A stretch of 46,356 nucleotides of DNA from a virus, in IMG/VR virus record IMGVR_UViG_3300046321_000063, positions 1 to 46,356 of that record; one strand, given 5' to 3'. Positions 1 through 10,200 of this stretch are shown here, in pieces (positions within the stretch are counted from its first letter, which is position 1; each line of letters starts with the position of its first letter). A program made the position numbers and the translations under genes. The notes beneath the pieces were generated by a model. That model did not search any database and was not told where the DNA came from. It saw only the letters and a program-made list of their open reading frames with translations.

Positions 1-1
1 T

Positions 2-1810
2 TATGGTACAGAAGAACAAGAAGAAAAAACTAAACTAGATAAAGAATTTGCTAGATTAGGTCCTCCTAACTTTACATTTGATTCTGGTTCACCTGCTGCA
101 ACTAAACAATTAAGAGATAAATTTTTACTTGCTGATTGTGGTTCAATTAACTTACAAATTGATGAAATTGGTTCAAACCTTGTAGGTAATGGAGAATTAT
201 TACATTGCTTCTTAGAACTGTATGATAAAGGTAAAATCAAACAAAAGATTACTAAACAATCTAATGATAACAAAAGATCAGAAGATCTTGATGGTTGTAC
301 TCCAGCTAATATGTTATTGTTTGGTACACCTTCTAAGTTACTAGATGGTGGTAAAACAGAACAAGAATTTTACGAATTACTAGAAACTGGTTATGCTCGT
401 AGATGTATTTTTGGTCATGGAATAAGATCTGTTAAAGAAGATGATCCAACAGATGCTATAGCTATTTTTAACAAACTATCTTCACCACATAATAAACAAA
501 TCATTGATAAATGGTCTAATCATTTTATTAAATTAGCTGATCCAGTAAAGCATAATATGGCTTTAGAGATGGAAGATGATGTTAGTATTTTATTGATCCA
601 ATACAAACTAAACTGTGAGAAAGCAGCTAGTTTATTACCAGAATCTGATGAAATTAAGAAATCTGAAATAGCTCATAGATATTTCAGAGTATTAAAGATT
701 GCAGGAATATATGCTTTTATTGATGAATCATTATTTATTGAAATATCTCATATTGAATCTGCAATTAAACTTGTAGAAGAATCTGGTAAAGCATTTCAAA
801 AGATTCTTACTAGAGAAAAGAATTATGTTAAATTAGCAAATTATATTGCTGAGTCAAAACAGAATTTAACTCATGCTGATTTACATGAAGCATTAGCTTT
901 CTATAAAACATCATCAACTCAACGTAATGAACTTATGAATCTTGCAATGGCTTGGGGATATAAAAACTGTGTTATTATCAAGAAAGAATATATTGATAGT
1001 ATTGAGTTTTTTAGTGCTGATAAGCTAAAAGAAACAAACATAGATGAATTACTATTATCTATGTCAACAGATTTAGCTTATAACTATAAAGCTAATTTAA
1101 TACCATTTGATCATCTTATTGGATTAACTGAAACAAATGATATTCATTATTGTAATCATCAATTTGATAAAGAACACCGTAGTGATAGTAATACAATTAA
1201 TGGATTTAACACAGTTGTATTAGATGTAGATAATGATAATCCAAATGAACCAATCATAAGTATTGAACTTGTAAAAGTATTGTTAAAAGAATACACATTC
1301 TTCTTACATACCACTAAAAGACATACTGACGAACAACCTAGATTTAGAATTATATTACCTATAAAATATATTCTTCGTTTTGGTTCAGATGAATATAGAC
1401 AGTTTATGAATAATATATTTGAATGGATACCGTTTAAAGTAGATCATTCATATAACAGTAGATGTAAAAAATCTATGTCTAATGAAACAGACATATATCA
1501 TTTAAATGAAGGTATGTTGTTAAACCCATTACCATTTATTCCTAAGACTTCTAAGAATGAAGAATTTTTATCTAATAATATTAAACTAAGTTCACTTAAT
1601 GCTATTGAGAAATTTTTTGCTTTAGAAATGCAAGAAGGTAATCGCAATAACACATTTTTAAAATATGCTTTATGTCTTAAAGATGCTGGATATAACTATG
1701 TTGATATTGAGAATAAAATTCTTAATCTTAATAAACAAATTCCTAATCCATTAACTGAATTAGAATTAAAAAATACTGTACTATTAACTGTAGCTAGGAA
1801 AGTGAAGTAA
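2..1810 (+). CDS. primase/helicase-like replication protein, 5' end missing
   Basis: The reading frame is open from base 2, so the gene begins upstream of the window; the ATG at 311 is only an internal methionine. Three regions are visible. The first (about bases 80-430, including PAATKQL, DEIGSNL and LELYDKGKIK) resembles the ATPase part of DUF3987-type phage primase-helicases; its Walker A would lie outside the window. The second (about 1200-1500) looks like an archaeo-eukaryotic primase fold: VLDVD gives the DxD metal site, TTKRHTDEQPRFRIILP is a typical core strand pair, and VDHSYNSR would be the third motif. The third (about 1600-1800, GNRNNTFLKYAL onwards) resembles a PriCT primase C-terminal domain. 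The ATPase-before-primase order is unusual. It heads a tight plus-strand replication operon; its stop codon overlaps the next ATG by one base. Domain assignments come from motif reading only. Confidence 0.7.
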   Translation, partial: YGTEEQEEKTKLDKEFARLGPPNFTFDSGSPAATKQLRDKFLLADCGSINLQIDEIGSNLVGNGELLHCFLELYDKGKIKQKITKQSNDNKRSEDLDGCTPANMLLFGTPSKLLDGGKTEQEFYELLETGYARRCIFGHGIRSVKEDDPTDAIAIFNKLSSPHNKQIIDKWSNHFIKLADPVKHNMALEMEDDVSILLIQYKLNCEKAASLLPESDEIKKSEIAHRYFRVLKIAGIYAFIDESLFIEISHIESAIKLVEESGKAFQKILTREKNYVKLANYIAESKQNLTHADLHEALAFYKTSSTQRNELMNLAMAWGYKNCVIIKKEYIDSIEFFSADKLKETNIDELLLSMSTDLAYNYKANLIPFDHLIGLTETNDIHYCNHQFDKEHRSDSNTINGFNTVVLDVDNDNPNEPIISIELVKVLLKEYTFFLHTTKRHTDEQPRFRIILPIKYILRFGSDEYRQFMNNIFEWIPFKVDHSYNSRCKKSMSNETDIYHLNEGMLLNPLPFIPKTSKNEEFLSNNIKLSSLNAIEKFFALEMQEGNRNNTFLKYALCLKDAGYNYVDIENKILNLNKQIPNPLTELELKNTVLLTVARKVK

Positions 1811-2142
1811 TGCAGCACAATATGTTAGACTACTGCTATGTTTTGATACACACAAAATTGAATATTGATTTAATTAATAATCAATTAATTAAATTAAATT
1901 TAACTACTGACGATTTAATTAATAAATATTTAGAGATGTATAAAATAATATTTAAATCAGTTTTAATGAAACATGATCTTACTATTGATAATACGCTTAT
2001 TGGTTATTTAAACGACTTATTAAAAAAAGATGCTTTCACATATATAGATTCAAGACAATTATACATTTTATCATTATTGTTAAGACTTCCTGTAAATGAT
2101 TTAATATTAAAAGATAAAAAGAAAGAAGAAAATGACAAGTAA
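1810..2142 (+). CDS. small replication-operon protein, unknown function
   Basis: A 110-residue protein rich in Leu, Ile, Asn and Lys, predicted by eye to be mostly alpha-helical, with no signal peptide or catalytic motif. Its ATG overlaps the TAA of the primase-like gene (TAATG), and its own end overlaps the next gene by 11 bases, so it is translationally coupled on both sides. That position between a primase and a RecA-like ATPase suggests a replication accessory role, which is inference only. I do not recognise a family. Confidence 0.75.
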   Translation: MQHNMLDYCYVLIHTKLNIDLINNQLIKLNLTTDDLINKYLEMYKIIFKSVLMKHDLTIDNTLIGYLNDLLKKDAFTYIDSRQLYILSLLLRLPVNDLILKDKKKEENDK

Positions 2143-2854
2143 TGTAATAATGATCAGAGGAGAATCTGGTGCAGGTAAATCAATGTCTGCAAGAGATTTT
2201 CCTGATCACGGACGTATCATAAACATGATATGTGATTCTAATAAGAAACCTCCTTTTAAAAATAACTTTAAAAATGTTGTTATTGTTGATCCAATAGAAG
2301 TATTAGAGTATTTCGATGACATACAACAAACAACAAAATATGATGCAGTGTTATTAGACACTGTAACATTTTTAATGCAGAAGTATGAATCTCAATATGT
2401 AGTAGGTAGTGCTAATGGACAAGTGGCTTGGGGTAATTATGCACAGTTCTTTAAAACACTTATGGAACAAAAATGTTCTACTTGTCCTATAGATGTAGTC
2501 GTATATGCTCATTCAAGTTCAGTATTTGATGCTAAGAAAGGTCAGTTTAATATATCTGCACCTGTTAAAGGATCACTTAAAGATACTAAACTAGAAGCGT
2601 ATTTCACTACTGTACTATCAGCAAAGAGTGTTGAGTTGGATCAACTTGAACCATACATAAAAGATAATCCATTACTTAATATTACAGAACGAGATAGAGA
2701 TATTGGAAACAAATATGTCTTTCAAACAAGAGTAACCAAAGATACTGTAGGGGAGATTATTAAATCTCCTGAAGATCTATTTACTAAACAAGAAACATTT
2801 ATAGATAATAATGTCTATGCTGTTTTAGAACGACTAAAACAATACTATAACTAG
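2132..2854 (+). CDS. RecA/Sak4-like P-loop ATPase
   Basis: A 240-residue ATPase. The Walker A motif GESGAGKS lies at residues 10-17 (Lys16). The Walker B strand is YDAVLLD, ending at Asp76. The later pattern W-x-N-Y-x-x-F-F (about residue 102) and VVVYAHSS matches the sensor-strand His region of phage Sak4/AAA_24-type recombination ATPases. N4 has a comparable ATP-binding protein just ahead of its SSB gene, and here the next gene is the SSB candidate, so a role in replication or recombination on single-stranded DNA is likely. The start overlaps the preceding gene and follows an AAGAAAGAAG purine stretch. The ATPase assignment is secure from the motifs; the exact biochemical role is not. Confidence 0.8.
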   Translation: MTSNVIMIRGESGAGKSMSARDFPDHGRIINMICDSNKKPPFKNNFKNVVIVDPIEVLEYFDDIQQTTKYDAVLLDTVTFLMQKYESQYVVGSANGQVAWGNYAQFFKTLMEQKCSTCPIDVVVYAHSSSVFDAKKGQFNISAPVKGSLKDTKLEAYFTTVLSAKSVELDQLEPYIKDNPLLNITERDRDIGNKYVFQTRVTKDTVGEIIKSPEDLFTKQETFIDNNVYAVLERLKQYYN

Positions 2855-2870
2855 AAAGGAAACAAACAAT

Positions 2871-3602
2871 ATGTTTGATAATTTACACATCACTAAAATT
2901 GAAGGTGATGACGATACTATTGGAGGCAACTATTCTTTATTTGATAGTAATCTTTACGATGCTACTATTAAAGTAGTATATTTAGATAAAGCACAAAATT
3001 CTGAATCAGTAGCTGCACACATTATTATAGATATTAATAATCAAGAACTTTCAGACAAAGTATTTATTACCACTAAAGAAGGTAGTAACTTAGATAAGAA
3101 CGGTAAACCATTAAAAGGTTATAATCTTATTAATTCTTTATGTCAGTTAGTTACTGGTTCAAAAGGAGATGTTAAAGATTTTACTGAATGTCTTGCTCGT
3201 AAGAAATCTAAAATGATTGAACTATACGACTATGAGTCTAAAGAAAAAATACCTACATCTAAAATAATTTTACCAGATTTAACAGATGCTAAAATTGTTG
3301 TTGCTGTTTTAAAAGTTTTAACTGATAAGAAGAAACAAGAAAATGGTGTATGGATTGTCGATGGTTCAAAAGAAGCTAATGTTATTGATAAATTTCTTAC
3401 AGTAAAAAATCATTATACATTTACCGAAGCAACAAGAGATGATGATATTGATCCAAATGCAATATCTTGGAAAGAAACATGGTTACAAAAAAATCTAAAC
3501 AAAATCCAAGATAAAACAACTAAAGGATCTACATCAAATTCTGCTGTAAAAACAGCAGGAACTAAGCCTACAACAACAACAAAAAGAACATCTTTATTAT
3601 AG
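2871..3602 (+). CDS. N4-type single-stranded DNA-binding protein (candidate)
   Basis: A 243-residue protein preceded by a good ribosome binding site (AGAAAGGAAA). It occupies the position of N4 gp45, the phage SSB, directly after the RecA-like ATPase and before the convergent virion RNA polymerase. Length is close to the N4 protein (about 265 residues, from memory). The body contains a beta-rich region (residues 1-90), and the last 30 residues are a low-complexity Thr/Lys/Ser tail ending TKRTSLL. In N4 the SSB serves replication, recombination and activation of late promoters used by host RNA polymerase, and its C-terminus is needed for the last role. The assignment here rests on position, size and tail character, not on a diagnostic motif. 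Confidence 0.6.
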   Translation: MFDNLHITKIEGDDDTIGGNYSLFDSNLYDATIKVVYLDKAQNSESVAAHIIIDINNQELSDKVFITTKEGSNLDKNGKPLKGYNLINSLCQLVTGSKGDVKDFTECLARKKSKMIELYDYESKEKIPTSKIILPDLTDAKIVVAVLKVLTDKKKQENGVWIVDGSKEANVIDKFLTVKNHYTFTEATRDDDIDPNAISWKETWLQKNLNKIQDKTTKGSTSNSAVKTAGTKPTTTTKRTSLL

Positions 3603-3610
3603 GAAAAACT

Positions 3611-4063
3611 ATGTCTAATCCAGATATGATTATTACAATTACAGAAAAATTAATTGTAGAAGCAATTATTGATCATCTTAAAACTACTCAATTAAAAGAT
3701 GCAGATCACAAACATATTACTGTTGATTTTACAGCAGGAAGAGGTGCTAATGGTTTATCAGCTACAATCAATATTTTTGATTCTGTTGCTAGTACAACTG
3801 TAACAGTTACTCGTCCAATCATTGAACCAGTAAAAGAAGAAGCTCCTAAGAAAGTTCATAAACTTATTACTACAAAAGAAGTTCTTGAACCAGTAGAAGA
3901 AGTAGAACCAGAAGTAATTGAAGAAGAGGTTACTGTTGTAACCCCTACAACAATTAAACAGTCTGTATTTAAAATTCAAGAAGATGATGAAATTCAATCT
4001 GAACTTGAATCAGTAGAAGAAGAAGTCAAACCTGCTGCTAAAAAACCAAGATTTAATTTGTAA
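3611..4063 (+). CDS. acidic-tailed protein after SSB, unknown
   Basis: A 150-residue protein starting eight bases after the SSB candidate, with AGGAAAAACT upstream of the ATG. Residues 1-65 look like a small globular domain (ITEKLIVEAI ... VDFTAGRGANG). The rest is a low-complexity acidic region with repeated EPVEE/EVEPE units and a basic end, KKPRFNL. No catalytic motif is visible. The arrangement (small fold plus acidic tail, coupled to SSB) suggests a replication accessory or nucleic-acid mimic, but that is speculation. I do not recognise the family. Confidence 0.7.
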   Translation: MSNPDMIITITEKLIVEAIIDHLKTTQLKDADHKHITVDFTAGRGANGLSATINIFDSVASTTVTVTRPIIEPVKEEAPKKVHKLITTKEVLEPVEEVEPEVIEEEVTVVTPTTIKQSVFKIQEDDEIQSELESVEEEVKPAAKKPRFNL

Positions 4064-4074
4064 GGTAGGTATCT

Positions 4075-4230
4075 ATGAATACTACTACTAAACTACTTAT
4101 AGCTATAGGTGTATTCGTACTATCTTTTTTATTATTATTAGGAGGAACATATCTTATTGTTCCTCTTATAATTGCAGCTATTGTTTATGGTTTCTTAAAT
4201 GAAACTAAAGACAATGATGATACTAACTAA
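4075..4230 (+). CDS. 51-residue membrane protein
   Basis: A short frame of 52 codons starting at ATG 4075 with AAGGTAGGT just upstream, in line with the operon. The protein is almost entirely hydrophobic between residues 6 and 42 (KLLIAIGVFVLSFL, then YLIVPLIIAAIVYGF), giving one long or two short membrane segments with a charged tail ending KDNDDTN. Its stop overlaps the end of the convergent virion RNA polymerase gene by eight bases, so it closes the replication operon with no spacer. A perfect 8-bp inverted repeat (4142-4149 / 4158-4165) lies within it. Function unknown. Confidence 0.6.
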   Translation: MNTTTKLLIAIGVFVLSFLLLLGGTYLIVPLIIAAIVYGFLNETKDNDDTN

Positions 4231-7200
4231 TAACATTTAATAATGGATTATGTGCAGCAGGACGTAATAAGTTATTAACTCCTACTCCTGAGAAGTTAGT
4301 AACAATATTATCTTGTATTGGTGTACCTAATCCATAAGCAGGAAGTTCTGATGCAAACAATGATCCAAGCAATGATTTGAACGGATTATTGACAATCATT
4401 CTTCCTGCTACTTTTAATGATCTTATTTTAAAATTCCAAAACCATAATAATCCAACAGACTCTAAATACGATCTAGTACGTCCAGGTAAAAAATTATAAT
4501 TAATAAATTCCTCAGATACTAATCGTTTAGCATTTTCCATATCCATATTTTGATTTTCTACTAAATGATTATAGTAAATTGCTTTACTAACATAATCACT
4601 ATACAAAACAGTTTGTACTAAGCCTTTATATAACGCAGTATCTTTAGCTACAATAGCATACTTACTAACTGTTTTTAATGATTCAGGTATCTTACTATTT
4701 ACTTTTTTTGTATCTACAATTTTATTAATTTGATTATTTAAAAACTCTCCAATATTATTTGCAGATAACAATCCATCAATTTCACTAACACCTTCATTAA
4801 CAGCAGAAAACTCTCCAGCATCAACTAATGGTTTAATAGATAAATTATTTAAAACTTCTTCAATAACTTTAAGTTCTTGTTGTAATTTCTTCTTTGTTGG
4901 TTCATCAACAGAAGGTAATATTGTGTTTATCTTAATTTCTCTTAATTCATTTTTATGATAAAGTTTTAATTCAGATAACGCTTTTAAACCATTTTTAGCA
5001 ATGTATGTTAATGGTACTCCATTCATCACTAATTGTAATATATTACTTGCTGTATTAGAAGCAGGGACAACAATAGATTTTAAATAAATCCATTCTTTTG
5101 TGTATTTAACATATTCTTGTAATCCATCTTCAGCATTTTTAAGATATATATACGCTTTTGATCCAAGAACTAATCTCATCATTTTTTCAATAACATCTTT
5201 TGTTTCTTTTGATAATTTTGTTTTACCAGTAAATAAATCACTAACAGAAGGTAATCTATAACCTAATGAATTGTTTATTAAATCATTTCTAACAAAGAAT
5301 TTATCTTTACCAAATACAGATTCTATATATGTTTTTGTTTCACTAGGGATAACTCTCCATGTATCTTTGATCACTGGATCAATAGATGTAGCAATATTTG
5401 TATATGTACTTTTATCAAAGTCATTTTTGTATAAATCGAATGTTCTATCAATAAGTTTGTTATTAAACTCTTGTGTTAATTGTTCCTCAACTTGTCTTGA
5501 TTTCATTATCCCCATAAGGTTTGTTAAGTCTTTTTCTTGGTTCAATAAATCTAACATATTTTGACGCATATTACGTTGATAAGCAATAATTGTACCTTTT
5601 AATCCAATCACAGGAATATATGATTCTGCTGCATTAGGATTGTTCTTTGTAGCATCATAGATCTTATCAATAGATAAAGTGTCTGTAATATAATCAGCAA
5701 ACTGTCCTGTCATATCTTGACCACTGTAAACATTCATACCATTAATACTGTTATTAACAGTCTGCATAATACCTTGTAAATATGGTGAACCAATAACAGA
5801 AGATAAATAATATCCTTTTTTTACTTTTGATACTGGATCAGTGTAATCACCTACTCTAACAAATCCATCTTCTAATAGCTTTAGTTTTTGTGTGTCTGTG
5901 GCTATGATTAATTTCTTACCATCTCTGATAGAGAATGGTAAATATCCTTTTCTACGGTTATACTTATTGATTTCTGAACCAAGAGTTTTATTATTTTCAT
6001 TCTGATTAAGCTCATGTAAATTACTTAATAAGATATGTAATCCACTTGTATCATTTTTAATAAGATCTCTTAATTCTTGTTTATTGCTATCTGTTGTTTG
6101 TTGAAAAGCATACAATGAAACTAAATGATCAATATCTTGTACAACTGTATCACTTGGATCAACATCTAAAAAATTACTTTCTCCTGCTAATATACTGATA
6201 CTGTTAGCATTAGTAAGTAAATTAAATCCTGCTGAACCAGTGATTAAATAATTAGCTAATTGTTTAGATTTTCTAATATAATCTTTATTCTTTAATCTTT
6301 TTTCTATAATAGATATTTCTTCTTGAACATTTTTATCGCTTGATAATATTTTAAATATCTCATTAAATGATCTTGTTGATCCAAGAGAAAATATATCTGT
6401 TTTACCAACTGTAGTAGTTAAATTTTCAAATACTTTATTATCAGGATTTGTTTTAAATTCTTCTTTTATGTTTTGTGGTAAAATTGTTTTATAAGAATTT
6501 TTAACAGATTGTACTTTGTCTTTAACAATGTTCATTAAGTTTTCAATATTTTCACTTGTAACAGTCTTACCAACAAGTTCTTTAAATATGTCTTTTAGTG
6601 CTTGTGGTAGTTTAGTATCTGATTTACCAATCAATGCTGATGCTCGATCAAATGCAGCACTTATAGCATTAGTTTTAAACACATCTTTGTATTTATCATC
6701 TGTAACTTTATTAAATAAATCAACAACTGCTGTAGTTATCTTTCCATCAATATTATATTTTGTTTGGTTCAATCTTTCTAATTCATCTAATGCTTCTAAT
6801 TCACTGTTTAAATAATCAACTGTAATACCATTCATCAATGTAGCACCATTACCAACTACATTTACTGGATCAATAGAATTTAAAATGTCTATTTTTAAAT
6901 TATTTAATTTATCAGATATTGCTATACCTGTTAATTTATTTTCTTTAAATATAAGTCTTGATAATACATCTTGAACCATAGAATTAGTCTGAGATAGTGC
7001 AAAAAATACTTTTAAATTATTTTCATTAAATCCAGTCATATTCTCATATTTAAGTCTTGCTTGATTTTCTGTTGTGTTTGAATCAATAAAATCTTTATAA
7101 GATACTTCGTTAATAAATTTATTATAGACTTGTTGTAATTTATTAATGTTATAAGATTTGTTTACTAATCCTAAATCAAATAAATTCATTAAATTTTTAA

Positions 7201-10200
7201 ATGTAATTTTCTCTACAGGACTGAAATTAAATACAGTTTCTAATTGATTTGTTATTAATTTATTATCAGAACTACGTTGATTATTAATATCTTTAAACAT
7301 TGTTTTGTTTGGTTCAGATACAGTTTTAAATCTATCTTGATGTTTTTGAACCAATGCAGATATTTTTGTATTAATTTCAGTAAAACTATTTATTTGTTTT
7401 TGGTTTAATGTATTAACTTGTAATAATTGAATTGGATTAATATCTTTTTTATTTTTTGGTAAAGCTCTAAGATATGTAAACAATAATGTATCATAAAAGT
7501 TATCTTGATTTTTATCCTTACTATTAGAAAAAAATTTAACTAAAGCATTAAACACTTTATCAACAATGATAATTATTTTATTTAAAATTGAATTATCTAA
7601 TTTAATATTTTCTAATTTAGTCTTTAATTGTTTATTTGTTAATACCCATGAAACAAATTCAGACATATTAACAACATCATTATCTGTACTGATAATTTGT
7701 TTTACTGTATTTACAATACGATCATTAGATTCTAGTTCTAAAAACTCATCTTTTAGAGTTACAAGAACATCTATATAAGCAACTTGTTCAGCAGTTAATA
7801 ATGAACTATCACCAAAATACTTACTAAACATATCAACATGAATAACATGATTTAATTCATGTACTAATGTTTCTGTGGAAACATTATTAATAAATAAATG
7901 TGTTTGTCTTGTTACTAGATCTTTAGTAAATAATCCATTTTCAATAGATTTATTTTTTAATTCAGGAAATAAATTATCTTTAATTTGATCCAACGAAGTA
8001 AGATCAGGATTTTCTATATCTCTTAAATATATTACTGTGTTTGGATCAATAAGTTGAATAATTTTATTTATCAAAGATTTAGGTACATTTTTTAATTCTA
8101 ATAATTCAGGGACTATATCCTTTAATAAAATACTACCATTTGTGTTTCTTTTTTGAGTTAATTTATTATATAAATTTTTATCAAATAATTCTATATCACT
8201 TTGATTTTCATTAATTGATTTAATATTAGTAAGTTTTATTTCTCCAAGCCCTTTATTTTGTTTTTCTAATTTAAGATCTGTAACATATTTATTATAATAC
8301 TCATTAAATTTTTGTTCTTGGATTTCTCTTAATATATTTTCATCTATAATTTTTTCTTTAGATGCTTTATGTATATAAGGTATTCTACCTCCTCCCATTT
8401 GATTAATACTAACATCAACATGATCTCTAACTGTATCAATAAATGCTTGTCTTTCAGCAGCAAGAGTAACTAATTGTTTTACCTCATTACCAAGATAATT
8501 TTTAACTAATTCAATATCAGACAATTCTTGTAGATTTTTAATACGACTAACTTCAATAATTGTACTTAATAATTCTTGTTGTTTATCTTTATCCACAGAA
8601 TTTAAATATTTTAGTGTTCCTGTATAAAAATTATACGATTGCTTTGCTACAGGTAATATTAAATTTTCTTGATATGTTTTCCATACAGCTTTATTAATTG
8701 CTTCAGATACTCGAGTCACATATTTTACAGGAACATAGATACCATCATAAGTTTGTGTAATAAATGGTAAAATATCTTTTATATCTGGATTATTATAAAA
8801 GTGTTGGATCATCATTCCATCACCATTACCAATATTTGATGTAGCACTAAATGCTACACCTAATGCTTCAACACCAGTGTAATATGAACCAACACTTTTA
8901 CTATTAGAAGAAAATGAATCAAACCCGTATAAAGGATTTTTAGATAATATTTTTTCTGATGTACCTAAATCAAATACATGATTTTTATGTTTTAACTCGG
9001 TTAAAATATTATCTTCTTGTAATTGTTTAAATATTTCTTTTTCTTGGTTCTTACTTAACTGTAAGATATTTTTTGTATTATCTTCTAATTCATTAATAGA
9101 TTTATTAATTTCTCTTAGTTTTTGTTCTCTTAAATCTTCATAAACACGTTTACCTACTTCTGATTGAAGATTTGTAAACTGTTGAATTGTATCAATATTT
9201 CTACCAGCAGAATTAAGAGTTTGTTTAGTTATAGAATGTACTTCTGAACCAAAGATTGATTGAAATACTTTTGCAGCAGAATTAAACTCTTTCTTTGTTA
9301 ATTCAAATAATTCAGAATTTTTAATTCGTTTAGATATATTTGTTTTAATTTCTTGAATTTGATTTTCATTAAATCTTTTAAAATTAATTGTAGTAAGTTT
9401 TTTACCATCTTTATTTGTTTTAATATTTGTATTAAGTTCTGAGAACGATAACATAAATGTTAATGTATCAATTAAATTATTTTGATCTGTAATAACATTA
9501 TCTTGAATAGAAAGATCTAAAGCTACTTTATCTAAGAAAGATTTAAGCATCTTTTTACTTGTACCTAATGAACCAGAACCATAAGTAATAGGTATAACAG
9601 AACCTTTTATTTCTGATCGAGGTAATGATATATCTTTATTTTCTTCTGTTAATTTAACAGATTGTAATAAAGGAATTACTTGAGATCTTATTTCAGGAAA
9701 TAAATCAATAAAACTTACTTTAGAGAATTTATCATTTATTTTTATAATTTTGTTTGGGTTTTGTAATTCATCAATGAATAAACTTTGTACGTTATTATAA
9801 CTATCATTTGTGTCACCAGTAACATTATTAAAAAACTCATTACTTGTAGTAAAATCATTGTTATAAAACAATCCACCTCTTTGCATTAATGTCTGTAATT
9901 TATTATCTAAGAATGATGTATTATAGTTACCTATAGCATTGTTATAGCCATTAGCAATACCATCAATTTCTAATACAATCATTGTTGATAAAAAAGTATC
10001 ATTATTTTTAATAGCATTAAGATATTTATTTAATTCCGTTAAACCGTATATATGTTTTTCTTCTGGTTCATTATCAAATAAGTTTTTTAAATCATTAATT
10101 AAATTAATATCAAATTTTTGTTTTGGATCATTTAAATAATTAAAAAAGTTCTTAACTTCTGGTTTGTTTTTAAAATCATTTAGTTTACTTACGATTGATC

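Noticed and set aside
4142-4165. Inverted repeat as a bidirectional terminator for the convergent genes
   Set aside because: The 8-bp stem is perfect but no T tract follows in either direction, so it is noted only as structure within the small membrane gene.
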